64,000 nt of DNA from Chlorops oryzae (taxonomy: Eukaryota > Arthropoda > Insecta > Diptera > Chloropidae). The position numbers and the translations under genes are program-made. The stretch is from positions 40,133,999-40,197,998 of the forward strand of contig CM035808.1 of the NCBI GenBank assembly GCA_020466095.1. Direction: 5' to 3'. Positions 21,845 to 34,835 of this stretch are shown piece by piece (positions within the stretch are counted from its first letter, which is position 1; every line of letters begins with the position of its first letter). The notes beneath the pieces are model-generated. The model was not told the DNA's origin and made no database searches. It was given only the letters and a program-made list of their open reading frames with translations.

Positions 21845-23582
21845 GACGGAAACTCGCAAAGGTACGATCAAAAAATATTTCACCGCATTGCTTCTTCAGC
21901 CCACTAATCCCATTCAAACCAGGGCTAATATGGAGAAATAAATTCGACTAGTCTGAAAGAAGTTCGAGAATATTTGCAACTACTGTTTAGGACTTAATAG
22001 TTTTACGGAGATTCATAAACAGTCTCAACCCACTCTAAGGCAACATGAGCTGCAGAAAAAGTCTTGATATTCTTTAAAGTCGTGCTATTCTTATAGCCTT
22101 CAAAGTAATAATAAAAAAAAATTAGTTTTAATTTTTCGGGGAACTTCGATTTAAAGTTCCATGGAATCCAGTTTGGGAAATATTCTTCTAGAAGAAATAA
22201 AACGAAAATACCATTACGCACTACTGAAATTTCGGACTTAAATTTCCATATTGGTGGACTGTTTTATAACTCACTGGCCAAACTCCTTATATGAACATCG
22301 ATTGTGCGACATAAAATTTTAGCAACCCATGCCAAATGACTACCACGCAAATGGGAATGAAATCACAATCGGAATCGGAATCGGAATCTGACTCTGAAGC
22401 TGAAGCTGAATCTGAATCTGAATCCAGTTACAGACACGATAGTATGCGACAGAACGACACGAAACTCTGTTGTTCTTGACCCAAAGAGTTTTACCAATTT
22501 CGATGTGGCGGCACACAATAGAGCGCGCTTGTTGGCACAGTTACCACAACCGACTTTAAAGATCAAGCCACACTCAAGGTCGTACAGTAACGATTATCTC
22601 TAACAGTATGTTATTTTTTGTTATTGTTAAGACTGTTGTTGTTGGCATTTTAGTTACCAAGTCATGTACAGTAATGCTGTGGAAACGTGTCACTGCTCTC
22701 AGCATTTTTCGTAAAGGCTAAAATCGTCTTGAGAGCCAAACGATGACGGCATCCGGCTTTTGGGAGCAGAGTCAGCCATTCATGTAATTCCAGCAGGTAT
22801 ATGTGAGTGTGTGAGTGTGTATGTGATTTGTCTGCGTTCGTATGCGTGTATGTGTGCGTGGGTGGTGAGGAAAAACATTTGGAAAATGCTTAGAAAACTT
22901 GCACAACACGATGACGTGTTTTCGGTCTCTTGTCGAATGCGAATGAATTGCCGCTTTGGGGAAACAAGTTTTCGATATTAACAAAATTCGTGGAAATGCG
23001 CAGAAATACCGTAAAGTGTAGAGGCTTCTGGAATAGTTTATACCAAAAAAAAAAGTTTTTCATTTCGCTAGTGATGAATCATCAATCATTTTTGAATATG
23101 AGTAAAAAAAAAAATTAAAAAACAAAATTAATAAAAAATATTACATAATAAAAAAAATTTATAAGAAAATGTTAAATACTTAGAAAACAATTTAAAAAAA
23201 TAATAATAATAAAAAAATAATATTAATTAATATAAAAAATCTAAATAAATAAAAAACTATAAAAAATAACTAAACAAAAAATAAATATAAATCAATAAAA
23301 ATAACAAGATACAAAATAAATAAAATTGATAAAAAATTAAAATATTAAAAATGGTATATAAAAATGTGGGAAAAAATAAAGCCATCATATTTCAAGCTGT
23401 ATGCTAAAATTCTCAGAAGCTTTAAAATTTGGTTGAACTTAAGATGTTTCGAATTTGAGACTCTTCAGGCACTCCAAAGGCGCTGATGAGTCACAGTCAT
23501 GAAATGTGGTCGTATGTGCCAGTCGTGGATGCCTCCTTCGGCTTAAGCTCATTTTTTTCTAATATTTAAAACAAAAATAATT
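21845..23582. other. Unclassified sequence with simple repeats
   Basis: No gene recognised. It contains a hexanucleotide tract (listed separately), a GT-rich tract at about 22800-22860 and A/T-rich simple sequence at about 23040-23370. Confidence 0.4.
22367..22426. repeat. (GAATCK)n degenerate hexanucleotide repeat
   Basis: Ten or so units of GAATCG, GAATCT and GAAGCT in a row. Confidence 0.8.
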
Positions 23583-24458
23583 AAAAACAAGTAAGGGTGT
23601 TATAGTCAGGCGAGCCTGACAATAGAATACCCGACACAGACACACATCTTCACATAATTTTTAATATCAAGAGGTGTTTAAGGCCATTACGGGCCCCATA
23701 TAACGACTTTTGTTGAATTTGTTTATGAAAACCGCCCTTTTGCCACGCCCTTTTTTCCATTTTTTTGGAATTCTAATCGGAGGCCTTAATATAGGTTCAA
23801 ATTCTAAGTTTCAGTGGAATATCAAAAAAAAATCCGATTTTGGGGCAGTTTTGAGATTTTTTGACAAACCCTAGTACTGGAGGTACCCTTAATAATGGAC
23901 CTATAAAAAAAAATTTTGGAGAGGATGTTTATGGCTACAAAGGAAGCATGACTGCCAAATTTTGTTCAAGTAACATTTGAATTTCGGGTGTAAGAGACAA
24001 TATTCAAAAAACGCCCTTCTGCCACGCCCACTTTTCCAATTTTTTTAAATCATATTTTTTGCCTTTAAATATGTTCAAATACCAAATTTCATCAAAATAT
24101 TTTGAAAAACTCTGGTTTTAGAGCAGTTTTTGTGATTTTCGTAACAGACCCTAGTACTGGAGGTACCCCTAAAAATGGTCCGATCGGGTCCATTCTCGAA
24201 CTTGTTCTTACTCATGTCCCCGTGAGCACGCATACCAAATTTTGTCAAGATAGCTCAACTCCTTCGATAAGATAACTGTATACAAACAGACGGACAGACG
24301 GACAGACGGACAGACGGACGGACATGTCTAAATCGAATCTCCTGGTGACGCTGATCATTTCTATATACATTTTGTATGGTCTATCTCGACTGGTTCTGGG
24401 TGTTACACACAACCACACAAACGCAATATACCCTCGACACAGAGTGTGTCGGGTATAA
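23583..24458 (-). mobile_element. Mini-me-type element, family A, copy 4 (full length)
   Basis: On the minus strand it runs from TTATACCCGACACACTCTG to ACCCTTACTTGTTTTT. It has a GTCY tract (complement of 24291-24325) and the two-unit body with ACCTCCAGTACTAGGG. It gives the uninterrupted state of the site where copy 1 has its MITE insertion. Confidence 0.75.
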
Positions 24459-26393
24459 TTAATAAGTATAAAAAAAAATTAAAACAAAAAAATAATGGAG
24501 GCACCCTGCCCAAATCGACAGATTTTGACCCGCTTTCTAGAAAATGTATACCCTTTTTAATAGTGACCCCTTCTTCAGGACTTCACAGTATTCAAATAAA
24601 TAAATGCTTTTGCTGATACACGAGCATGTATCAAATAAAAATTTTTTCCCTATTTTTGAATGAAAAGAATTGCAAACTAATTTCCCTCAATCGCTTTCAC
24701 CAAACAAAAACCAATGCCAGCAGGACAAACTATCATATATGTATGTATGTATGTTATGAATAAACTTTTTATTAATATGCAAATACCACGTGGCTCTGAG
24801 ATAGCGTAGGGGATGCGTGCTATGCTCTTGATCCCGGGGTAAGAGGTTCGATACCCGGCACAAGAAAACGGAGTGTAATGTTCCAAGCCTAGCACCGGTT
24901 TTTCAAAAAATCGCATGCTAGGGGCACACTACAAAAATTACATACACTTACAAAAACACAAGAAAACCTCTCGCGGTATAACAATGGGCCGATAAACGGC
25001 ATAAGTGGCAGCCGCTCCAACATACATACATGCATACATACTGCCACTTTTTAAGCTTCAATAATTCGGTCATCAATAACAATGAAAATCTGACATCATA
25101 TCGGAATTTTCGCCCAGTTGGGTTGTAGTAGTAGTAGTTAAAAACTTTCACTTAAAATTCCAGCTGCCGTATTGAAATAATTAAAACTTTCAATGTGATG
25201 ACATTTCCTACTAGGATTAATTTAAATCTCACCTTTTCCGTTTGAAGTGTGACAAATGTCAAATGTGACTTTTTTTTGCTCTCGTTACAGCTTATTATCT
25301 ATGATAATTGTGCTTAAGTAGCCAATATCCAAATAAAGTGGAGTTTTTTTTAAAACTTTTTCTTTTTTTTTCTGCCTCACTCGTAGTCATTCAAAAGAAT
25401 ATGGGGCAACATCGTTTTGGAGAGGCTTAAAGTGATTAGTTCCGCTCGATGAACCTTTTCCACGAGCATTTCACGCCATTCACACACTCAGTCAATCGGC
25501 TGTCACGGCTACTGAGAAATAAGTCTCTCATTTAACGACAGCCACGCACGACAATTCATACATGCCGGAGTCTCGACAATGCCGATGTCTGGACAATGCT
25601 AGAAATTGAGCTATTCCAAGTAGGTACCCAGTACTCGCGACTGCGGACCACACTCAAGCCATTCCAATTGCCAGAGAATGCGCGATTTTGATGTATTGAT
25701 TCTTGGAACATGCCGCGCGTGTGATTTTGATTTATGTTGCATGAATCCGAATCGAATTAACAACGTCAAATTATGTCGCGTAAATAGAGAATAAATTTTA
25801 GAAATTGAAAGAATTAAGTTTCAGCAGAAATTGAGACTTATGATTTGAGGAGAGATGATATTTTTTTTAGATTAAATTTTCAGTTTTTTCGTGGGGATAA
25901 ATTCGAAGCAATAATGAATAGTGAGGAGTCCTACATGTGGGCCATATTATGCTCAGATTTAGGAAGTGGAATGAAATTTCGCTAGTAAGCCTCGCCTAAC
26001 TCTTTCACTAGTATATTTTATTGTATTTTCTTACAGTATCTAACAATATGTCGCTGGTCAAGTTTATCAAAATTGTTTTCTGGATGTGACCAAGCCCGTA
26101 GGGAGGACTTCCGATCCCTTTGAGTACGTATGTATAACGAAAGTACCCACTAACATGAAAAAAATTAAATCTACTCAGAAACAGAACGGAACTATACAAT
26201 TTGGGCCTGTCGATGCGGAACTTTGGACTCCTTGGGTAAGTCGAGACCCGAGAAGAATGTATTTATTAAACTTTTCTCTTTAAAGGCCTAAATGTGAGGT
26301 GAAGACCATTTGTTTTTTGGTTTAGCTCAGATTTAAGAGAAATTCCGAACGGCCGGGAAAATTGTTGCTCTGATCCCAGGGGTGTAACCAGGA
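24459..26393. other. Unclassified sequence
   Basis: No coding region recognised. The stretch 25380-25760 is less AT-rich than its surroundings and could be regulatory, but no motif singles it out. A tRNA-like module is listed separately. Confidence 0.35.
24787..24872 (+). repeat. tRNA-like (SINE-like) module
   Basis: A good B box, GAGGTTCGATACCCGG (24845-24860), and an upstream GGCTCTGAGATAGCG that is A-box-like. The acceptor strands do not pair, so it is not called a tRNA gene. Confidence 0.45.
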
Positions 26394-27502
26394 CCCAAGC
26401 AGCAAAATAGAGCGATTCGACCAGCAGCAAGTCGAATCGACCTATTTTGGTTGAAAATACCCTATTTCTGACCTATTTTCCGGCCTTAAATATGACCTAA
26501 CTTAAAAGTCCGTTTCGAAGGTCCAAATTACCTCTATTCTACCTATTTCATGACTTCAAAGTCGCTTCGACTTCCAAGTCGATTTTTGGTCGAAAATAGG
26601 TAAAAAATTCTCTATTGAGTGACTTAAATTGACTTAACTTTGAATTCCAAATTAGGTAATTTTTCAAGGCAAACAGACCAATTTTTTGACTAAAATTCGA
26701 CTTTAAAGTCCGTTCGACTTATAGGGCGAAATAGGGTCAAAAGTTGACTTATTTTGTTGCATGCTTCGACTTCAAAGTCGAGCGGACTTGATTTTTGGAC
26801 TTCATAGTCGGTTTGACTTTAAAGTCGAAATAGGTCAAAATAGGTCGAGCTCCGCCATGTTTTTCGAATGGCAAATTGAGAATTATTCTTCTGCATATGT
26901 TTTTTCTTTAAGAAAAACAATTTTTTTCAAGCAATATTTATTTAATTTCCATCAATGAGAAAGCCCCTTAAAACTGAAGAAGTAGAAGGAACACTTTCAC
27001 GAAAAATCTCAGCGGGCATATGTTTTTTGGAATTATTAAGCGCAAAATAATTTTTAATGAAGTCCATATTTTATTTATTATTTATTTCTTAAGACACACG
27101 AAGAAGAAAATCTCTCTTTCATTTCTGATTTCGAGTAATACGAATGACTGAGTAAGATATTATGTATTTATATCTTTCTCTGTTACTCTCTCTCTCACTT
27201 TTTTCGTTTCCTTTTACGTTCTCTTTCGTTTTACTCATAAGTCCAATTAGGTCGAGAATTGGTCATTGCGACTTCTTTTCGACTAATATTAGGTAAACGG
27301 ACTTCTTTTCGCCCTGACTTTGAAGTCGAAATGCCCTATTATGACCTATTATTACCGCCAATCGACTTCCAATCTATTCCCCACTTACGTCGACTCGACG
27401 TCGAATCGACGTAATTTCGACTTATTTAGGTTAGGTCAAGTAAATATTCTGACCTAATATAGGTAAGAATTTACCAATTTTCGACCTATTTTGCTACTTG
27501 GG
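26394..27502. mobile_element. CCCRGC-type element 4 (GTCGAA / AAATAGGTC arrays)
   Basis: Ends CCCAAGCAGCAAAATAG and, reverse-complemented, CCCAAGTAGCAAAATAG (16 of 17). The 2-bp duplication is GA (26392-26393 and 27503-27504). Both outer parts (26430-26850 and 27240-27490) consist of alternating CGACTT/AAGTCG and GACCTATTT/AAATAGGTC motifs. The centre (about 26880-27230) is ordinary AT-rich sequence. It has no protein-coding capacity. Confidence 0.75.
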
Positions 27503-28965
27503 GATCCCAGGGTTGTTATAAATATCTTTTTCCCCTGTGTAATAAAAAATATTACTTATGTGAAGCATAGGGTGGAAGCATCTTCGTCGGTCTTCCTGGA
27601 TTAAAGAAGGCATACCTTGAATTTGGACACTAAACCAAGACCATTGCCATTCAAATTTAACCCCTTAACTACGTATTACAAAATCACCACCTGTTAAAGA
27701 AAATTCCATTCACATCGAGAAAAATCTTAATCAAGCGAAAGATTTAAAAAAAAACTAGTTTAATTCACGCTCGTAAAATTTAATTAAAAAAAGAAGAAAT
27801 TTTATGTTCATGAATATTTTATACACTCGGAACAAAATTAAGTTTTCTAGTTTAGGACCAACATTTTTATTAATCTAAATATCGCTTTTTGTTTTTTTTT
27901 TTTTTGTGTTTCTATGCGATAAAAGCACTGAACCAACCTATTTTTGTCGTTTTAACTACGCCGCGACATTTGTCAACGAATTCTCGGTGGAGAGCGTTTC
28001 ACCTGCCACGAATGATTCCATCAAATTAACATAGATTTTGCGTCGATCGAATTCGGATCGATTGAATTGTTATCAACAAGTTTGACCAAATATTTTATTA
28101 AAGTATTCAATGAAATGACAAAAAAACGAAAAAAACATAAAATTAATTAAAATTTAAATTTGCTAATTTTGATCGAATCGCAAATTTCACGTGCGGACAT
28201 TCGAAGCACGGGTTAAGCACGCTTCGAAATAGAATTTTATTATCGAAAATTGATCTTGAATTTTACTTCGAACTTGTTCATTCTAATTAGAAATCGAAAT
28301 TCCTATCGAAATCAAGTTAAGAATAGCGTCTTATGGGGCTTATGAGACAACGTGTCGGGTCGTTTGCGATTTTGATTAACTTTATTGGAAGATGTTCGTG
28401 ACGATGCGAATGGACTGAGGGAAAGGGTCTTGCCGACTCAGGAAGGCCATCGGCCCCCACAAAGGGATTCTAAAGTTTTTTTGTTGATTTTTGAATAGAT
28501 ACTACCTAAAAACACTGTCGAAACCGATTTTTAGGTTTCTATTGCCCATTGTCCTTGAAATGTCCTTGAAACCCCGTTTTTATTAAACCCTTTTTCAAAA
28601 ATGTATATCTCAAAAACTAATTGAGATAGAAAAATGAAACTGATAGCTTATAAAACAGAGAATGTAAAATTTTTTTTTAAATTTTACACTGAGAAAAAAA
28701 TTTTCAAAAAAAAAAAATATTAAAAATCAAATAATTTTTTCCAGTGTATTCCATTTTTCCCGCCACCTCTGAGTATTAGCTTTCACTAAAAAAAAATGTT
28801 TCAAAAATTAAAGGTAATTTATTAAGATAAGTACATGTTAACAAAAACGTAAGTGCACATTTTTGCTCCCAGTACTAATATCTAGTACGAATGTGCAAAA
28901 TCTGGTATGAAAAACATCACTCAGAGGGATCACACATAGACAACCTTGGAGTCCGCTTTTTAATT
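27503..28965. other. Unclassified sequence with one coding-like island
   Basis: Mostly AT-rich and featureless. A short GC-richer island at 27955-28060 is described separately. Confidence 0.35.
27956..28021 (-). CDS. Candidate small ORF (21 codons) or exon fragment
   Basis: On the minus strand ATG at 28021 opens MESFVAGETLSTENS and ends ...NVAA and TAG. The frame is also open upstream for 17 codons (including FDRRKIYVNL). Codon third positions are richer in G/C than the surroundings. The plus strand is open too, so the strand is uncertain. I recognise no family. Confidence 0.2.
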   Translation of the reverse strand: MESFVAGETLSTENSLTNVAA

Positions 28966-31790
28966 TACATCAATTTTTTGGGGCTTCATGTTTTTCTAAA
29001 TTTGACTTCTGATTGGGATATTTAATTTCTAGGTTTATAAAATTTATACCGGATAGTTATCGGATAGTGCTCCCATCATAAATGACATCCCACATACATG
29101 TTTAGAGTATCAATTTTTCTTTTATGTGCCAAGATACTACATTTTTTGGATAGCCGGATATGAAAATGTTGGCGGATAGTTGTCGGATAAAGGTCCCATC
29201 ATACATACATACAGTCATGTGAAAAATAATAGGGACAGTACCAAAACCTTTTTTCAATGTTGAAAAAATCAAGGTTGCTTACGAGTTTCTCGACTGTTGC
29301 TCATTACACAATGTTGTACTGAAATGGGACTTTAGATAACATGAGTTTTTTTACCAATAACTTCTAGCAGAGCCATTTGCTAGCTTGTTTTGCTAGGCAA
29401 CACACGTTTTAAGTTGTGCGAAATAATAGGGACACGATTAATTTATTTTGATAAAAAGATGTTTAGCAGTGTTTAGCAGTTAAATAAGCAATTATCGGTG
29501 GATTAATAAGATCCTTATTTAAACACAAATCAATTTCTCATAATACTCTACAAGGGATAGCTTTTGAGAAGCAATATTGGCCGCGGAAGGTCCTTTACCT
29601 TAGCCGAAAGAAAAATAGTGCAGAAAATTAAGGATCGAGGAAAGTCGCTAAGACTAATATCAAATATCATACAGTGCTCTTAAAATAAGGTCTTCGATGC
29701 TTTCCATCATGTCCAAAAACTAGACACAATAGGAAGAAAACGAACATTTTCAAAAATTTTCGACAAGGGGCTTGACTAATGTTCCGAGCAAAACACTTTT
29801 AAAAGTTCAAATGGACTGCAACTTGAAGTCGATGCCTTAACTACATTCCGAACTATCCGGGAAAGGCTTCAACAAGATGTTCTGGAAGGCGGGTCTGGAA
29901 ATCAGGACCTTTTTGTCCGTCAACTACATAGTACTAAAGTTTTATAACAACCAGCTCTTTTTGAAATAAAAATACATTTAAAACAAACAAAGAAACCAAA
30001 ACAAATTTGTTCGGATCTAACGGTAAACATTATTTCTTCCATTTTAAGGCAAAACATATGATCCCAGGTACACCATTCCCCAAATTTTTCGCAGAAGATG
30101 AGTGTAAGAAAATTTCAACTTTTGTACTATGTAGTTGACGGACAAAAAGGGTCCTGTTTTCCGGACTCGCCTCCCAGACCAACTTCTTGAAGCCATTCCC
30201 GGATAGTTGGGAGTGTAGTTAAGGCATCGACTTCAAGTTGCAGTCCATTTGAACTTTTAAAAGTGTTTTGCTCGGAACATTAGTCAAGCCCCTTGTCGAA
30301 ATTTTTTGAAAATGTTGGTTTTCTTCCTATTGTGTCTAGTTTTTGGACATGATGGAAAGCATCGAAGACCTTATTTTAAGAGCACTGTATGATATTTGAT
30401 ATTAGTCTTAGCGACTTTCCTCGATCCTTAATTTTCTGCACTATTTTTCTTTCGGCTAAGGTAAAGGACCTTCCGCGGCCAATATTGCTTCTCAAAAGCT
30501 ATCCCTTGTAGAGTATTATGAGAAATTGATTTGTGTTTAAATAAGGATCTTATTAATCCACCGATAATTGCTTATTTAACTGCTAAACACTGCTAAACAT
30601 CTTTTTATCAAAATAAATTAATCGTGTCCCTATTATTTCGCACAACTTAAAACGTGTGTTGCCTAGCAAAACAAGCTAGCAAATGGCTCTGCTAGAAGTT
30701 ATTGGTAAAAAAAACTCATGTTATCTAAAGTCCCATTTCAGTACAACATTGTGTAATGAGCAACAGTCGAGAAACTCGTAAGCAACCTTGATTTTTTCAA
30801 CATTGAAAAAAGGTTTTGGTACTGTCCCTATTATTTTTCACATGACAGTATATATATGACAGCCTATTTTCAGACGAATATTTTCTTTCATGTGCCGGAT
30901 AGGTAATTTTCTGAATAACCGGACATGAAATTCATACTGGATAGTTGTCGGACAACGCTTCCATAATACTGTTTAAAGTAGAAAAACATTTTTGTTTAAT
31001 TCCTAGGTCAGACTTGAAAAATTGTGAACTCATAGAGAGTGTGCGGGATAGCAAATTTTCCGGATAACCATAAACAATAAAAAAAAAGTTTTTTTCTTAT
31101 CGGATAACATAAGAAATTTTGGGCTATAAAGTTCATACCAGATAATGATCGGATAAGTATAAAGTTTCTTTATCTAATTCCTAGGTAAGACTTGAAAAAT
31201 TGTGAGCTCATAGGGGGTGTGCGGGATAGTAAATTTTTCGGATAACCATAAATAATAAAAAAAAATTTTCCTTGTCGGATAACAAGAATTTTTGGGCTCT
31301 AAAATTCCTACCGGATAATGATCGGATCAAGCTCACATGATAAATGGTCAGCCCACATAACTGTTTAGAGGATAACATTTGATTTTCCAATATCTAGGTC
31401 AGACCTGGAAAATTTATTCATAGTAGTTGTAACGGATAGTATATTAGATATCAAAATAAATATACACCTAACCGGTTGGAGAACAATTTTTCCCTGGGTG
31501 AAATATATACCGGATAGTTTTCGGATAAAGCTCTCATCATAGATGCTGACCCCATATACATAACCTTTCCTTATCGTATTTTTTGAAAAAGTGATATCGT
31601 CAGTTATACGCAGGCGAGTATATTGTCCGCAAGATCCAAAAAAGTTTTTATCCGCCCGGATAGCTAGAAACTATCGTCTTTCCGAAATTGATAACCAATA
31701 ATTATGCAATAAAGCTCTCAATATGAATGTTCAACCCATATAAGTACCTGGTTAGAGGATAATCTCTTCGTCATATAAACTGAGAGATTA
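28966..31790. repeat. Degenerate tandem repeat of about 190 bp
   Basis: Landmarks such as ACCGGATAGTTGTCGGATAA followed by GCTCCCATCATA recur near 29048, 29170, 30936, 31138, 31308, 31508 and 31690. Linking blocks TTCCTAGGTCAGACTTGAAA and TGTGCGGGATAG recur at 31000-31050 and 31180-31230. Spacing is 120-200 bp, mostly 175-200. The array is diverged and is interrupted by the Tc1-like palindrome at 29212-30848. Confidence 0.65.
29212..30848. mobile_element. Palindromic Tc1-like element (two inverted 5' halves)
   Basis: Flanked by TA (29210-29211 and 30849-30850). Ends are CAGTCATGTGAAAAATAATA and its mirror. The left arm, 29212 to about 29943, and the right arm, about 30116 to 30848, are reverse complements with only scattered mismatches, around a loop of about 170 bases. 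Each arm translates to the start of a Tc1-type transposase helix-turn-helix (GRGRSFTLAERKIVQKIKDR) and later TTFRTIRERLQQ, with stops in between. No catalytic domain is present, so it depended on another element to move. Confidence 0.85.
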
Positions 31791-33489
31791 AATTGAACAC
31801 CCAAAAAAAGGTCAAGCTTCTAGGGATTATTTTGCAAGCGAACAAATCAAATTTCCTTACCGTTAATCCGACTAGAAAGGCAAACCCGTATATTATTGTG
31901 GGCGAATCAAAATCTCAATAAATGCCCAAATTATGCCAACAGAATCGTTCCGTTCACATCAATAAAGGTTAACCAAAATCTTCAATTTCTTTAATTCTCC
32001 CAACATATTTAACCTCAATCCGTGCTGAAGAAGATGCAGAAGAAGAGAGCATGAAAAAAAACGAGTGCCTTAAGCCAACATATCCTTGAGCTGGTAAGAA
32101 GAAGCTTGTTGCCAACAGAGCGAACACATCGCAAATCAGTTCACAGTGTGGCGCAAAGACCAGAAGAATTATGTGCGAAATTGCCGAAACTTTGCAGATA
32201 CTACGCTTTTAAGTTGTATGTGCGAAGCAAAAAAGGTAGAAATAAAAGATCCCTTGAAGTTAAGGAACAAGTTTTCTTTTAACTGGAATCGTATTACGGA
32301 CTGCGGTAATCCTACATTAAAAAAAAAAACTTGGCGACGAAGAAAGAAAACGTGGACGGCGTCTGCAGAACGGCGTAAAACCATTTAGCGGACGTTATTT
32401 GAAAAAAAATTTTTTTTTACTCTTCCATGCGGACTCGTCCCTTTTTTGGATGAAAAAGTTGTATTTCTTAAATTTTTTCCATTTTTTTGTTATATTTTTT
32501 GTTGTTGTTGGGATGCTGTACTCGGAAATTTTTCTACCAGAAACGCACGTCCAGTTGAGTGTTGTTTTGTAGTCATGACCGCAGTGACGAAAAATGAGCG
32601 GAGCATTAAACATGCCGCGGCATAGCGACCAACGACCAACGACCAGCGCCACACAACGGACGGACGGACGGACGGACGCCACAGGCATAAAGTTCACACT
32701 AGTCGAGTCGACTTGAGCAAATAAATTTCAATACTGGCAACGCTTGTTTTCTCTCCTTATTTTTTTCTATATAAATATTCTTATTTTTTTTTAATTTTTT
32801 ATTTTTTATTGTATCTTTTTTTGGGGTCTTTAGTGCTTCTTCCGCTTAACAACTCGACAAGAGAGAAAGATACAATATTTCACGAGAAATTCGAAGAAAA
32901 AGATTTTTAAGCTTTCATTTGCGGCGTTGGAACGTTTTCCACTTATGCGAATATAAAAATCCAATTATGATTCTGTCATTCATATTTTGGAATTCGCGAT
33001 AAGTCGCGATAGTTCGCAATGGGGGCTTGAGCCGGAATTGCACCGATGATAATGTGGCGACCAAAAATACCTACTTATTTCAGGTCAAGTTTCTTTAATG
33101 ATTAAAAAGAAAATTTTTTTATACCCACGGAATTGGAAAGTTTTAATGAGGGTTAATAAGAACTAAAGTATATTGTTCAGTTGTAAAAATAATCAATCGT
33201 TACTTAAAAGTAACGAGTTCATTTCGGTATAAATGGATTCATTATCGGTACCAGTAATACCAAACATTTCTATATAGGCATGAAATGAGAGACCCACTAA
33301 TGGATGTCAATTACAAGCAGAGGCGTAAGCGCCTAACTTAATTTAAGATAATTACATTCTCAAGATACACTTAACCCATTTACCGCCTCTGTTCGCAAAC
33401 GGGTACGCCTGAGTGATAATCATAAAATAGCTTTTCATTGATACTCAATTTCTGTACACCTTCAACAGTTCAATCTAAAGAAAGCTTAT
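31791..33489. other. Unclassified sequence
   Basis: No gene recognised. Overlapping frames at 32146-32388 have no motif. A GGAC-type tetranucleotide tract lies at about 32655-32680. Confidence 0.35.
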
Positions 33490-34033
33490 AACAAGTAAGG
33501 GTGTTATAGTCAGGCGAGCCTGAAAATAAAACACCCGACACAGACACACATGTTTAAATAATTTTTGAGCCACGCCCAAAAAGCAGGAGCACTAAGAAAG
33601 AATATTCAAGAGGTCTTTAAGGCCATTATGGGCGCCATATACCGGCTTTCGTTAAATTTCTTTATGAAAACTGCCCCTTTGCCACGCCCTTTTTTCCAAT
33701 TTTTTTTAATTCTAATCGAAGGCTTAGATATAAGCTCAAATTCCAAGTTTCATTGAAATATTTGGAAAAAGTCAGATTTTGAGGCAGTTTTGGGATTTTT
33801 TGACAGACCCTAGTACTGGAGGTACCCTTAATAAAAGACCGATCAAGGAAATTTTTTGGGAGGATGTTTATGGCTACAAAGGAAGCTTAAGTGCCAACTT
33901 TCGTTCAAGTCCCATTTGAATTTCGCTTGTTGGAGCCCGCCCTTCTGCCACGCCCCCTTTTCCAATTTTTGGAAATCATATTATGTACTTGCCTTTAAAC
34001 ATGTTCAAATACACAGAGTGTGTCGGGTACAAA
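33490..34033 (-). mobile_element. Mini-me-type element, family A, copy 5 (internally deleted)
   Basis: Both termini are present on the minus strand (TACCCGACACACTCTGTG at 34031 and CCCTTACTTGTT at 33490). The TGTGTAAC block, TA tract and GTCY tract are missing: the body joins directly to CACAGAGTG. A deletion between short direct repeats would explain it. Confidence 0.7.
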
Positions 34034-34835
34034 AACAATCGTAGATTAGTGCGAGGGATCCAGTCTGAGTTACTGGTAGCTCTTTTGTTAAGTAATCGGA
34101 CCAATATTTAGTCGCCGGATGAAAGCATTCCTAGCCTAAAAGAACCGAAAACAGGACAACTTTGATTTATGATTAAAATGATAACATTTTAATTGTATAT
34201 ACATAGGAATATTTCAACCTTTATTCGGGCATTTTTGACGGTGTTTGAATAAAAGAATGACTCCATATACCCGTATGATTATTATGTGCTAAAATCTGCT
34301 TTGTTCTGAGACTTCTTTCTTTTGAAAAGTTTGCAAAAAAATAACTAAAAAAGTCTTAGATGAGAACCAGAACTTCTTTCTCCTTCCTAACCACATATTA
34401 TCTATTTTTAGAAAGCAAGATAGAGGAAAAAAGGAAACGGAAATTACAGTTTAAATTAGGGTTAAAAAGAATCAAGAGAATTTATTGTTGCCATTTATAT
34501 TGGTGCCGGAAAGAGCAATTGCTAAGGCCTTTAATAATAAACCACTAGTGTGTGCAAAGTTAGAGGAAGATCCAGGACGATGACGTCATGAAGGACATTC
34601 AGGAACTTCATATTAGAAACTCTAGAAGGACAGCTGCTGATTGAAAGAAATGGAGGAAACTGATTTGGTCCCTCGCGTCCTTTAAGGAATGTAAAGGCAA
34701 AGAGAAAGAAATTTTTGGTGTCATTTTTCCCTCAGATATTTCAAAAAATCCTTTTAGTCCTATTCTCTACCGAAAAATGTTTACAAAAAACTATTTTTTT
34801 ATTAATTTGAAACCAAAATAGAACTCCTCTAAGTA
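34034..34835. other. No recognisable feature
   Basis: AT-rich sequence up to the mariner TA target. No gene recognised. Confidence 0.4.
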
